Assembly (NCBI GenBank): GCA_964570795.1
Contig: CAZMYZ010000004.1
Coordinates: 3,861-67,860 of the forward strand
Reading direction: 5' to 3'
Length of the DNA stretch: 64,000 nt
Origin: Damh-18 sp964570795
GTDB lineage: Bacteria > Patescibacteriota > Minisyncoccia > Phycocordibacterales > UBA918
The notes below the pieces were generated by a model. That model searched no databases and had not been told where the DNA came from. It worked only from the letters and a program-made list of their open reading frames with translations. Of this stretch, positions 12,301-18,243 are shown piece after piece (the first letter of the stretch is position 1; each line of letters starts with the position of its first letter). A program made the translations under genes and the position numbers.

Positions 12301-12740
12301 CCATTACCACCCTTAGCAAGAAAAGTTGAACTTGCTGAAAACATAGAATCACCCCCCTTACCACCCGATCCAGTGGTTGCACCTGCAGCACCAACACTAC
12401 CCACTACCACCGTATACGAATTGCCTGGGGTAACGCTAATTACTTTGAGACCATAATTACCGCCTGCACCACCTCCGCCGCCTGAACTATTTGTTGCGGA
12501 TGATCCACCACCGCCGCCGCCTGCACCCCAAGCCTCTACCGTAACTGAAGTCACACCAGCGGGAGCTACCCATGTGGTACCGCCTGCAGTTGTAAAAGTA
12601 TCTGTAGTAGCAAATACAGACGGTGTAGCAAAAAAATATACACACATAAATACACTCACAAAAAAACCAATTCTTTTCAAAAAGAACATGTTGCGCGAGG
12701 TACTCACTGTGGCATCACACTGTTGCATGTACGTATACAT
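3354..12740 (-). CDS. giant secreted repeat protein (~3100 aa) with Gly-rich and propeller-like regions
   Basis: A hydrophobic stretch (GFFVSVFMCVYFFATPSVFA) looks like a Sec signal peptide; the better start may be Met18 at 12689, but no Shine-Dalgarno decides. Residues ~60-260 are Gly-rich. Two arrays (about 463-767 and 917-1217) repeat YGNGxFVAV ... MTSPDGITW, which suggests beta-propeller blades. Between and after them recur Thr/Ser-rich blocks (GTMTGTSAFKH, NASTTNFTINTGATVVAP) and three copies of a module with RVIVSHEG and LFTK. The C-terminal ~700 residues contain further beta-rich modules and poly-Gly linkers; the protein ends in poly-Gly with no membrane anchor or sorting signal. Probably a cell-surface or adhesive protein. 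Function unknown; repeats may be misassembled. Confidence 0.85.
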   Translation of the reverse strand: MYTYMQQCDATVSTSRNMFFLKRIGFFVSVFMCVYFFATPSVFATTDTFTTAGGTTWVAPAGVTSVTVEAWGAGGGGGGSSATNSSGGGGGAGGNYGLKVISVTPGNSYTVVVGSVGAAGATTGSGGKGGDSMFSASSTFLAKGGNGGTVGPAGAAGATSTGDVATTIYFGGIGAPGVAATRSGGGGGGAGDTGHGGNASTTAVTGGVGGTASGGAGGNGRTTGAAGIAGSTYGGGGSGGYRTTTTSRAGAAGAVGAVKITYTIPLPSITVSGTLFSNEGVSAITSTKTIKLAVGTSTPATVYSTTTDPSGNWSFSISGISTSTPLLVWVSGTSSIRAAIFTKSASSTANISGLPLYQNRVIVSHEATTSTSTTIANLAFYDNSNDTDIQYSATSSTGEFTIFGGQELHVWTGKVMELSGSSTLTGDVHIATSSRLVGGATTTIQGHFTNHGTFTENGASVWVLGSTDEAHTWSSVAYGNGIFVAVSDGCTLARAYCVMTSLDGVTWTTHMDSGGRNEWESITYGNGLFVAVAESGTGNRVMTSSDGYGWTARNAAADNDWQSVTYGNGLFVAVSDTGTNNRVMTSPDGITWTSQTSAADNAWESVTYGNGLFVAVACGVSGVVCNGTAGNRVMTSSNGISWSTQTSAANNYWLSVTYGNGLFVAVSITGSGNRIMTSSNGTTWTTRTSPVDSDWFSVTYGNGVFVATADVCSASACVMSSLDGITWKVQTTPKNDVWDGVTYGNGKFVAVAYNSSETNTIMVADAKLFMSSTSAQTLQGTMTSTSTLTNVTFVGTGTKTFAHNASTTNFTINPGATVVAPAQLGLNGTFSNSGTFTHNAGTIFMSDSAIASGTLTGTSLLNNITVTGTGTARFRNSASTTNLTIGTAATLIAPEKLTIAGNFTNNGTYDDGVSAHWAYGSGLADIWWNSVAYGNGRFVAIGDHDTLFSRAAVSTDGVNWTPNNAIDDSWNDIAYGNGTFVAVSSSGGGVMTSNNGVSWASQSSALTADLSAVTYGNGTFVALGWCSGCNQVMTSPNGINWTARSIPSNEAWRDVAYGNGRFVAVGYGGVVMTSVNDGATWTDQSTASASCGGTCDWDSITYGNGKFVALRSTVDGWYGSVATSPDGVTWTEQFGADDITEWTDITYNDGIFVAVGQPRYVGEIVVMTSPDGIAWSPKVSPVGCYWNGITYGNGIYAVVGDYCPTSGAWSMYSKSLVTFSSTTAQSISGTLTGTSSLGTIGFNGASTKTFSNNASTTNFTINSGATVVAPAQLSITGDYTNSGTFTAGTGTTTFAKIESSPATTTISGATSGTSAFSHVVLQGYGTTTFSGNNASTSNLFITNASTTLLAPSLLTIAGNYSNSGRFVASTSGTTTFNGTSQQTLSGNLTGASAFKNLAITNTSGAGDASQSVIFAAPASTTDTFSMSPATSAQFLANSTSTFQNVSLPGGAGQLIYLRSSSAGTRFAFYVPGTVKLATYVDVKDSSACPTTITVTTGGVNSGNTLCWTFTGGGAASTTISGVLYTNEGITPYTASTTINIAISTSTTPVIYSTSTNASGVWSFNVGQLTANARIAMWVNASTSVRAALFTKTTAATSTVTGVSLFKDRVIVSHEGATTSTSTSVTDLAFYDNSDDTDIQYSATSSTGEFTVFNGQKLYIFDGKKFTFTGSSTLTGSVYIATTSILANQGTSTILGHFDNNAGVYSAGTGTTTFSSTTAQSISGTLTGTSSLGTVVFTGSGTKTLANNASTTNFTINTGATVVAPTLLGINGNYNNAGTFTAGSGTTTLTAGATATGTMSGTSAFKNLEITGGTATTTFNAPLTATGHFKATDANASIAFTRNATTTLTTATIQGTAGNEIHLRAATTTGTARWGLAISGAYTISYVDVKDGNGSSSVGDISVTSSIDSGNNNRWSFGSAGPSLTISGTLYSDEGVTVITSAKTIKMAVGTSTPATIYSTTNNGSGVWSFTVASLATSTRLSFWVDADATTRAALFTKSSSSTANIASLPLYQNRVIVSHEGATTSTSTTVADLGFYDSDDDSDIQYNASSTADTFRVLGGQELYIWTGKQLTMAATSTLTGNLHIATSSQLITGATTTIQGHFDNNAGTYYTAGTSTTVFSSTSAQNISGRLTASSSLGHIGLNGAGTKTFVSNASTSNFTVNTGATFVAPAYLTITGHYNNAGTFTAGSGTTTFSSTTAQTIAGTMTGTSAFKHVGLNGASTKTFSSNASTSNLSIGAGTTMVAPTLLSIAGDYNNAGTFTAGSGTTTFNGTGLQSATGTMTGTSAFKHVEVTNNSATTTFNAPFTATGHFKATAANTYLAFPKNATTTLTTATIGGTSGNEVHMRSTTSGTRWGLAISGAYNISYADVKDGNGSSTAGNITATSSVDSGNNNRWTFASGAAGSTTKPSVISAVVVDATTTSASKAVTVPVGTTYVVAFWSAYDASYVTLSSITLDGDAFTLHENYTHTGLDSSYAVGSRVWTKGSGSFNLGWTMDVAPAEGAPIVVAFIKDVSATTPYTDSAGDSWDINYTTQSVQVSSPTSNHLVLGVIQSFKNPGDAPDGAQDDQSILFGIDDYYVKQEAVDLVQENTTDTPTTTITAYGDYPSLVAISIAPMDVVEASASLSSASNQGFYYTQATTTASTMTVTNIGGAPVTAANDIRIRIASTTVNMKWDTTDTTATFGGTASGKVANPVSYENNGTTLVIPVSNDFAAGETLTIDGVSFSQFLGVNAATVGLNMYLGGASDAVSDDADDKTISISGLTTLIDHTAGQVSDNITSTTEVGIPLYAFNMGTVGENGTISSLTLRFTGANGVTDSDLSGFALYRDNNSNGTYEAGDTAVGGTPVLSLTGETGTVTFSTSFTSTSTAKNYVLVGSVDNVRVTEGFTLSLSAADITMSGATSGLMTQTSSLTRVQHMKGGGGGSAGGSHAAIGDAPPSGDGVRGGGGSGGGGGIDPDSGTPIGSEPGFNAPAGQGSPQGAWTSGTNAYTSNGAYTTTSGNGARHTYNTFGFDVPVGNTIVGVEVKVEASGSTAAGTISVGLSWNNGASLTSLKTTSTLGLTDAVFLLGGPADTWGRSWTASEFGNGSFAIEIVGNTSSNTLSVDAIQTKVYHQSSGGGGGGGGGAL

Positions 12741-12821
12741 ATATTGTATCGAGAAAGTTGCACATCATAGAGAGATGCAGCGTGGATAACTTCACAAAAT
12801 TTCACAGCAAATCACACAGAG

Positions 12822-12850
12822 AAAATTAGGACATCGGATGTCCTAATTTT
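12822..12850. repeat. GAC-N7-GTC palindrome P4 (5' flank of giant gene)
   Basis: 11-bp perfect arms (AAAATTAGGAC and complement) around ATCGGAT. It sits between divergent genes, so it is not the terminator of any gene seen here, unlike most other copies. Confidence 0.75.
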
Positions 12851-13100
12851 GGAAACAAAATTTCATGAGGATGTTTTTGGGAGAGAAGAAATAATTGAAC
12901 ACGGCCACAGCAAATACAAAGCGCTACATTCAAATCTGAACAGAAAAAACTAGTCTGCAGAAGGTATCAAAATCGTGCATTTTAAAATGATGCAAACTGA
13001 AACTAGGTTCTTAAAATAGGTGATAGTGACACATCTAAAGTGATTCCCAAACTCAAACTGTGTTTTATTATATAGATATCTCGGCTAATCGAGAAAGCAA

Positions 13101-13130
13101 AATACCTACTTCGGTTCTGAAGTAGGTATT
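13101..13130. terminator. hairpin, probable terminator
   Basis: 12-bp perfect stem AATACCTACTTC and complement, loop GGTTCT, A-rich 5' and T-rich 3' flanks. No gene reads into it in this window; it may end a small unannotated transcript or isolate the thrS leader. Confidence 0.5.
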
Positions 13131-13279
13131 AAAATTTGTTGTCTGCATTGGTATTTGAACATTACCCTAAGTTGATGCATCTTCATGTGCATCCTCTCCT
13201 GAACAGCATCTTAGTGGCATGCGTGTAGTACAAGCATAGTACACCGTACCGCCTGCAATACCAGTTCCCCTACACTCTT

Positions 13280-13525
13280 CCCTATGCTCCAATTTGACTT
13301 TGAGTACAGACACGCTACCATGGTGAATCGGAAGTTGTGGCGACTACCAACCGCCAGTCACCTGTGACGCATTCATATACGAGTGCCTAATCTGAAAAGT
13401 AAGTGTCGGGACTCAAGAATGAGTTTCCGGAAACTCGGTGGGACCGCGGTTTGCAGCAATGCAAAAATCGTCCGAGTAAGGCTGCGACATGCGTCGTATC
13501 TTTACTCGGACTATTTTTATTTATG
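13280..13525 (+). ncRNA. T-box riboswitch, thrS leader
   Basis: The T-box signature GGTGGGACCGCGG is at 13437-13449. Antiterminator arms ACTCGG (13433-13438) and CCGAGT (13472-13477) pair perfectly around it. The same CCGAGT is also used by the terminator stem GTCCGAGTAA (13470-13479) with TTACTCGGAC (13502-13511), followed by TATTTTTATTT, so the two folds exclude each other. Upstream, CGCTAC (13313-13318) pairs with GTGGCG (13337-13342) as part of a candidate stem I. It is preceded on the 5' side by AGTA and followed on the 3' side by ACC (13346-13348), a plausible Thr specifier codon. Such leaders let uncharged tRNA switch on the downstream synthetase gene. The 5' boundary and specifier are uncertain; the antiterminator/terminator switch is clear. 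Confidence 0.85.
13470..13521 (+). terminator. T-box-controlled terminator
   Basis: 10-bp stem GTCCGAGTAA/TTACTCGGAC with a long loop and a U-rich tail, 24 bases before the thrS ATG. Its 5' arm overlaps the antiterminator strand. Confidence 0.8.
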
Positions 13526-13544
13526 AGTATTAATTATTAAAATT

Positions 13545-15305
13545 ATGGAACCACTTTTAGAGAAGAAGCGACACACTCTTGCCCACCTCCTTGCCACTGC
13601 GGTGCGGAAAGAATTTCCTCACGCAAAACCAACCATCGGCCCTGCTATCGAGACGGGATTTTACTATGACTTCGACTTCACTGGAGGACCAGCTCCAAAG
13701 GATGAGGATCTAAAAAATATCGAGCGTCACATGAAAAAAATGCTCGCCACCTGGAAAGCATTTTCACACGCAGTGGTGACCCCCGAACTCGCACGCGACA
13801 CTTTCAAAAACAATCCATACAAAACTGAACTCATCAACGACCTCGAAAAAAATGGTGAGACCATCACACTCTACACAGTGGGTGAAGACAGTAGCGAGTT
13901 CACCGACCTCTGTCGTGGTGGACACTGTGAATCTCCTGCAAAAGATATCGATGTCGACTCCTTCAAACTCACTTCGGTAGCCGGTGCATACTGGCGTGGG
14001 GACGAAAAAAATGCGATGCTCACACGCATTTATGGTCTTGCTTTTGACACGAAAGACGATTTAGTCAAGTACCTTGCCGATGTCGAAGAAGCGAAGAAGC
14101 GTGACCATAGAAAGCTCGGTAAGGAACTCGACCTCTTCACCTTCTCTGAATTAGTAGGCTCTGGGCTTCCCCTCTATACACCTAAAGGTACCATTTTGCG
14201 CGATGAATTGGGAAAATTCTCTGAATCACTCCAAGCACGTGCTGGCTTTGAAAAGGTATGGATTCCCCACATTACGAAGATTGATTTATACAAAAAATCA
14301 GGACACTGGGACAAGTTTGGTCATGAACTCTTCCTTGTGAAGAGTCAGGAGTCGAGTGACGAGTTTGCACTCAAACCAATGAACTGTCCGCACCATACGC
14401 AGATATATGCATCACGTCCGCGTAGTTATCGCGACCTCCCTGTACGCTATATGGAGACCACCACCTGCTACCGTGATGAGAAAACGGGTGAACTCGGAGG
14501 ACTCACGCGCGTACGCTCACTCACTCAGGACGATGCGCACGTCTTTTGTCGCCCCGACCAAATTGAGCAGGAGTTTGAAAGTATCATGCAAATGATTAAG
14601 TCACTTTACCGAGCACTCGGTATGGAGTTTAAGGCGCGACTCTCTTTCCATGACCCTGACCACAAAGAAAATTATCTTGGTGATTCTGAACTTTGGAAAA
14701 GTGCAGAAGAAAAGATTGAGGCGGTCGCGAAGAAACTTGGTCTCGACTACCACGTTGCTACCGGTGAAGCAGCATTCTATGGTCCGAAGATTGACATCAT
14801 GGTTATTGATGCACTTGGACGTCAATGGCAATGCGCGACGCAACAACTCGACTTCGTACAACCCGGTCGTTTTGGCCTAGAATACACTGATAAGGACGGG
14901 ACGAAGAAAGTACCCGTAATGATCCATAAAGCCCTCCTAGGCACCATAGATCGCTTTCTAGGGGTATATATAGAGCATACTGCGGGTAACTTCCCTCTTT
15001 GGCTTGCTCCGGAACAAATACGTATTATCCCCGTGGCGGATGCGCATCATGCATACGCAAAGCATGTATATGAGGAACTCAAAGCAGTGGGTGTCCGTGT
15101 GGCACTCGACGACACCAATGAATCCCTTGGGAAGCGCATCCGCGCCGCAAAGACCGACCGACTTCCCTACTTTGCTGTGGTGGGTGATGCAGAGATTGCT
15201 GACAAGAATGTAACCCTCGAATCACGCAAGGGTGAGACAAAGCAAATCACTCTCGACAAACTAGGCAACCATCTCCTCGCCGAAATTGAAGCAAAGGTGT
15301 TATAG
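13545..15305 (+). CDS. thrS: threonyl-tRNA synthetase lacking the TGS domain
   Basis: Charges tRNA-Thr. The 586-aa protein starts almost directly at the editing domain (HTLAHLLA near residue 10), so the ~60-residue N-terminal TGS domain of typical ThrS is absent. The second editing block is DLCRGGHCESP. The class II catalytic core has the zinc-ligand cysteine in KPMNCPHH, motif 2 around CYRDEKTGELGGLTRVR, a further zinc-ligand histidine in QDDAHVFC and a C-terminal one in IHKALLGTIDRFLG. The anticodon-binding domain starts near APEQIRIIPV. Control by the upstream T-box agrees with the enzyme's identity. Confidence 0.97.
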   Translation: MEPLLEKKRHTLAHLLATAVRKEFPHAKPTIGPAIETGFYYDFDFTGGPAPKDEDLKNIERHMKKMLATWKAFSHAVVTPELARDTFKNNPYKTELINDLEKNGETITLYTVGEDSSEFTDLCRGGHCESPAKDIDVDSFKLTSVAGAYWRGDEKNAMLTRIYGLAFDTKDDLVKYLADVEEAKKRDHRKLGKELDLFTFSELVGSGLPLYTPKGTILRDELGKFSESLQARAGFEKVWIPHITKIDLYKKSGHWDKFGHELFLVKSQESSDEFALKPMNCPHHTQIYASRPRSYRDLPVRYMETTTCYRDEKTGELGGLTRVRSLTQDDAHVFCRPDQIEQEFESIMQMIKSLYRALGMEFKARLSFHDPDHKENYLGDSELWKSAEEKIEAVAKKLGLDYHVATGEAAFYGPKIDIMVIDALGRQWQCATQQLDFVQPGRFGLEYTDKDGTKKVPVMIHKALLGTIDRFLGVYIEHTAGNFPLWLAPEQIRIIPVADAHHAYAKHVYEELKAVGVRVALDDTNESLGKRIRAAKTDRLPYFAVVGDAEIADKNVTLESRKGETKQITLDKLGNHLLAEIEAKVL

Positions 15306-15332
15306 AAACACACATGCGGACGTACTAGAATT

Positions 15333-15369
15333 CACAAAACCCCGCGGCCGTAGGCCGCGGGGTTTTGTG
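15333..15369. terminator. bidirectional terminator thrS / brnA
   Basis: 17-bp perfect GC-rich stem with GTA loop (arms begin CACAAAACCCCGCGG) between convergent thrS and the BrnA-like gene. Confidence 0.85.
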
Positions 15370-15387
15370 TGATGCTGATATGTACAA

Positions 15388-15648
15388 CTACACGTTCTTC
15401 TGGATGAGTGAGGTGATGAATGTCTGGTACGAAAGTCCCTCACGAGCGGCTGCTGCTTTTACACGAAGAAGGTTACGTTCAGAAATGCGCAACGTAATCA
15501 TCTTATTTCGAGCAAAGGTATTCTGTGCAATTTGTGCATATCGCTTTTTCTCCTCATCCAAATTTGAAACGGAAGAATACAATCCGTGCTCAAACGCATT
15601 TTCAATTTCCTTCTCTTCTTTTGTTAATGCAAATGGATCTTTTTTCAT
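15388..15648 (-). CDS. BrnA-like CopG/RHH antitoxin
   Basis: 86 aa. The C-terminal half (KMITLRISERNLLRVKAAAAREGLSYQTFITSLI) is a ribbon-helix-helix DNA-binding segment of the CopG/BrnA type; the N-terminal half is charged and helical and would wrap the toxin. It starts 3 bases after the BrnT-like gene. Toxin-first order is typical of BrnT-BrnA and unlike the antitoxin-first pair at 2622-3208. RHH antitoxins of this type repress their own promoter with the toxin; the promoter 15927-15955 is the likely target. Confidence 0.75.
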   Translation of the reverse strand: MKKDPFALTKEEKEIENAFEHGLYSSVSNLDEEKKRYAQIAQNTFARNKMITLRISERNLLRVKAAAAREGLSYQTFITSLIQKNV

Positions 15649-15651
15649 AAT

Positions 15652-15918
15652 TTATTTGTTTATGTATTTCTTTGTTTCTTTTCTGCTTGGATATGCTGTT
15701 TTGAGAATGACTTTTTCATCATCTTCTACAAACGGCACGCGATATATGTATTCATCAATAGCAACAATAAATACTCGTTGATGTTCATACGGTGGATGAT
15801 TTTCGACAATATCTAAGCACTCCCCACTCTGGATAATTTCTACGAGCAACTCAAAAGAAATGCCACGATTTTCAATAAGCCACACGTTCTTTGTTTCATC
15901 CCAGTCAAAGTACTTCAT
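15652..15918 (-). CDS. BrnT-like toxin (DUF497 family)
   Basis: 88 aa, normal BrnT length. Family features visible: an N-terminal FDWDETKN block, a central aromatic and charged stretch, and the C-terminal AYPSRKETKKY that matches the family's RxAxxxE-type helix near the end. BrnT proteins are RelE-fold ribonucleases that inhibit translation. Its promoter is nearly consensus and places the start site almost at the ATG. Confidence 0.75.
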   Translation of the reverse strand: MKYFDWDETKNVWLIENRGISFELLVEIIQSGECLDIVENHPPYEHQRVFIVAIDEYIYRVPFVEDDEKVILKTAYPSRKETKKYINK

Positions 15919-15926
15919 TAATTCGT

Positions 15927-15955
15927 ATGATATACAATGTATGTCATCCTGTCAA
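15927..15955 (-). promoter_or_regulatory. leaderless promoter of brnT-brnA
   Basis: TTGACA (15950-15955), 17-base spacer, TATCAT (15927-15932), 8 bases to the ATG: near-perfect housekeeping sigma promoter with almost no 5' UTR. Confidence 0.75.
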
Positions 15956-15969
15956 TGCGTTATATACAC

Positions 15970-16002
15970 AAAACCGCCGCGACATTTTGTCGCGGCGGTT
16001 TT
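15970..16002. terminator. terminator of the Ig-repeat protein gene
   Basis: 15-bp perfect stem (AAAACCGCCGCGACA and complement), TTT loop, just 3' of the minus-strand reading frame that stops at 16021. Confidence 0.8.
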
Positions 16003-16020
16003 CGTATTTCTCTTCCCTGC

Positions 16021-16344
16021 TTATGCAAGGAGTGTCATGACACGCTCTTTGTTGAGTACAGTCCATTCATTTTCACTTGGGTATTTTGTCTTTGCGCGAG
16101 CAATGACTTTGTCCAAGAGTTCCATCTGTTCAGTACGGGTACCATGATTCGCAATGAGACGAAGTGCGTCACTCGAGATGAGTGTTGCATGTACATGTGC
16201 ATGCGTTTCAAGGGCTTTGAGCGCATCTATTTCATCCTCCACCATTTCTTCTGGCATGACCGGAAGATTCGCGGGAACTTCTGCGATAGCCGCCCCCGCA
16301 ACAACTTCCTCCTCACCAGTTACTTTGAAAGAGTCTGGGAGTGC
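16021..16344 (-). CDS. cytoplasmic tail in the -1 frame of the sortase substrate
   Basis: From the A9 run (T9 at 16345-16353 on the + strand) the -1 frame stays open for 107 codons without a credible start of its own until Met at 16257. Joined to the upstream protein it continues the membrane helix and KKK stop-transfer as ALPDSFKVTGEEEVV, then an acidic linker and a compact helical domain (EIDALKALETHAHVHATLIS ... LLDKVIARAKTKYPSENEWTVLN). The terminator lies 19 bases after its stop, not after the zero-frame stop, so transcription covers both. Read it either as a frameshift product, a separate small gene from 16257, or a homopolymer indel in the assembly. Confidence 0.6.
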   Translation of the reverse strand, partial: ALPDSFKVTGEEEVVAGAAIAEVPANLPVMPEEMVEDEIDALKALETHAHVHATLISSDALRLIANHGTRTEQMELLDKVIARAKTKYPSENEWTVLNKERVMTLLA

Positions 16345-17984
16345 TTTTTTTTTAGGACGAGCGCGTAGGCGAGTACAAGACCCCAGAGGACAATTGCAGC
16401 ATAGAAGATTGCGGTAAGCATTGGTCCTGCTTCAAATCCTGTATACGGAACCTGTGAAAGTGAGATACCTTGTACCATACCTTTCTTTCCTACTTCAACA
16501 TTGAGTACGCAGGTTTCTTTCTTGTTACCATCGTAGACATCGAGTGTGTACTTGGTGGTCTTTGCAGGCTTTACGGTAAGGACATCTACATCCTCGTCGA
16601 TATCATTATCCTTCTTTGAGTCTGCAAGTGTCTTGCCGTTATTGTCCTTGAGTACAAGACGATCAGCGGCGGTGTTAATCCAAGAGAGGATAGTGCTTTC
16701 ACCGGTTCCAATAGAACTGTCTGAAACACTGAATTCGCAACGGAGTTCATCGTCATCATTGTCCTCATCCTCGTCCACCTTTACACTGACGCGGCAAGTA
16801 TCTTTATCAGAACCATCACGTGCAGTAAGGGTGAAGGTAGTGTCCTTCTTTACCGTTACTGTTTCGCTTCCGTCATCATCTACATCGCCAACACCTTGGT
16901 TGATGTCAACATCCGTAGCATCAGTAGTCTTCCATCGGAGGGTTACTTCATCCCCTTCCTCAACACGTGAGTCACTTACCGTGAACGAGTCACAGCTCAC
17001 ATCATCATCGTTGTTTCGGCTACTGCCACCGCTGTATGAATTGTAATTATAGTTGTAGTTGTTGTTCACATTCGTGAAGGTAGTAGTCCCTGTAGTAGTC
17101 TGTTCATCCTCGTCAGCAATAACGCCTACCGTATCAGAACAGGTAACTACTCCACCTTCGCCAGTCGCCGTGAGTGTGTAAGTTTGTGTACCCATTGGAG
17201 AGACGCCCTCCTCACCATCAAGAGATGCTGCACCTACACCGCCAGAGATTGAGACGGATGTTGCTCCATCAGTATTCCAGTAGAGCACTGCCTCATCACC
17301 CTGAGTAATGGTGCTTGGGTAGACATCCAACGTACAGGTAGGTGCTGGAGTTTCTTCTTCCTCTTCGCAGCCCCATGTACATTCGTGATGGTCGTCACAG
17401 TCGTGATCATCGCACCAGTTGTACTCGTGATCATGATCACAATCGGTGTCGCATGCGTCACCATGTGCACACTCTTCATCCTCTTCTTCATCATCAGAGT
17501 GGTCAGTACAATCGTGATCATCACACCAATTATACTCATGGTCGTAATCGTGATCCTCTTCCTCTTCTTCCTCATAGTTGTGACCACAGGTGCTTGTGTG
17601 TACATGTGCAGATGCATATGCGCTGCCTGTATTCCAAGCGTAGGCACCTCCTCCGGTCACTCCTGATTCATCTTCGTGAGTCCATGAGTATGCATGACCT
17701 TCAGCATCAGCATCTGCCTCTGCTTCAGCGTCATTACCCCATGACCATGCGTGCGCAAATGCATCAGAGTCAGATTCTGCCTCTGCACCTGCATTGTTGC
17801 CCCATGACCATGCGCTTGCGCTTGCCTCTGCATTGGCCTCTGCCTCAGCAAAAGATGATTGCGCAGTATCTGCTCCGCCCCAGTTGAATGCATTTGTTGT
17901 TGCAACCGCTGGCACAATGAACAAAAGCGCTACAGGAAGTGCGATGACCGCACTGATGTATGCAATTGTGTATTTGTTCTTCAT
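16320..17984 (-). CDS. Ig-repeat surface protein with His/Asp/Cys-rich region and VPYTG sorting signal
   Basis: 554 aa. Residues 1-30 form a signal peptide. Then come Ala/Glu/Trp-rich repeats (WSWGNxAxAEAxxD), a dense His-Asp-Cys-Glu segment (CDDHDC twice, HDHEYNWCDDHD) likely to bind metal ions, and three Ig-like domains of ~80 residues (each with CxxxV ... W ... Y/FTLTA). A Tyr/Asn-rich linker separates the first two. The C-terminus is VPYTG, a hydrophobic helix and KKK, a classic sorting signal, beside a sortase gene; I infer covalent anchoring or processing by that enzyme. The zero frame ends 7 codons after an A AAA AAG slippery heptamer. Confidence 0.85.
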   Translation of the reverse strand: MKNKYTIAYISAVIALPVALLFIVPAVATTNAFNWGGADTAQSSFAEAEANAEASASAWSWGNNAGAEAESDSDAFAHAWSWGNDAEAEADADAEGHAYSWTHEDESGVTGGGAYAWNTGSAYASAHVHTSTCGHNYEEEEEEDHDYDHEYNWCDDHDCTDHSDDEEEDEECAHGDACDTDCDHDHEYNWCDDHDCDDHHECTWGCEEEEETPAPTCTLDVYPSTITQGDEAVLYWNTDGATSVSISGGVGAASLDGEEGVSPMGTQTYTLTATGEGGVVTCSDTVGVIADEDEQTTTGTTTFTNVNNNYNYNYNSYSGGSSRNNDDDVSCDSFTVSDSRVEEGDEVTLRWKTTDATDVDINQGVGDVDDDGSETVTVKKDTTFTLTARDGSDKDTCRVSVKVDEDEDNDDDELRCEFSVSDSSIGTGESTILSWINTAADRLVLKDNNGKTLADSKKDNDIDEDVDVLTVKPAKTTKYTLDVYDGNKKETCVLNVEVGKKGMVQGISLSQVPYTGFEAGPMLTAIFYAAIVLWGLVLAYALVLKKKHSQTLSK

Positions 17985-18243
17985 ATAATGAGTTCGTTAA
18001 AAAAATTAAGTAATACCTTTATACCTCTAAATATGCTCACCTACGCGTGTACGTAAACATATTGAAAGTATGAATGGCAGTAAAGACCATTCTGGAGCAT
18101 AGAGTGAATGTACTAAGCAAAATAAGTATATTTTGCAGCGACGCATGCGCATCAGCGCATGAAGAACAGAGGAGAACTATATGCTCGTATTGTACATCAC
18201 AACCTCTTTTTTGTCAAAAAGCCCCGAGGCTAAGGTCAATACA

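Larger units (their letters stand above)
12741..13279. other. non-coding region between giant gene and thrS leader
   Basis: No convincing gene. Holds palindrome 12822-12850, hairpin 13101-13130 and, from about 13140, sequence that probably belongs to the 5' part of the thrS leader (several short hairpins, e.g. GATGCA ... TGCATC near 13173). A DnaA-box-like GTGGATAAC is at 12782; a single site is not meaningful. Confidence 0.5.
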
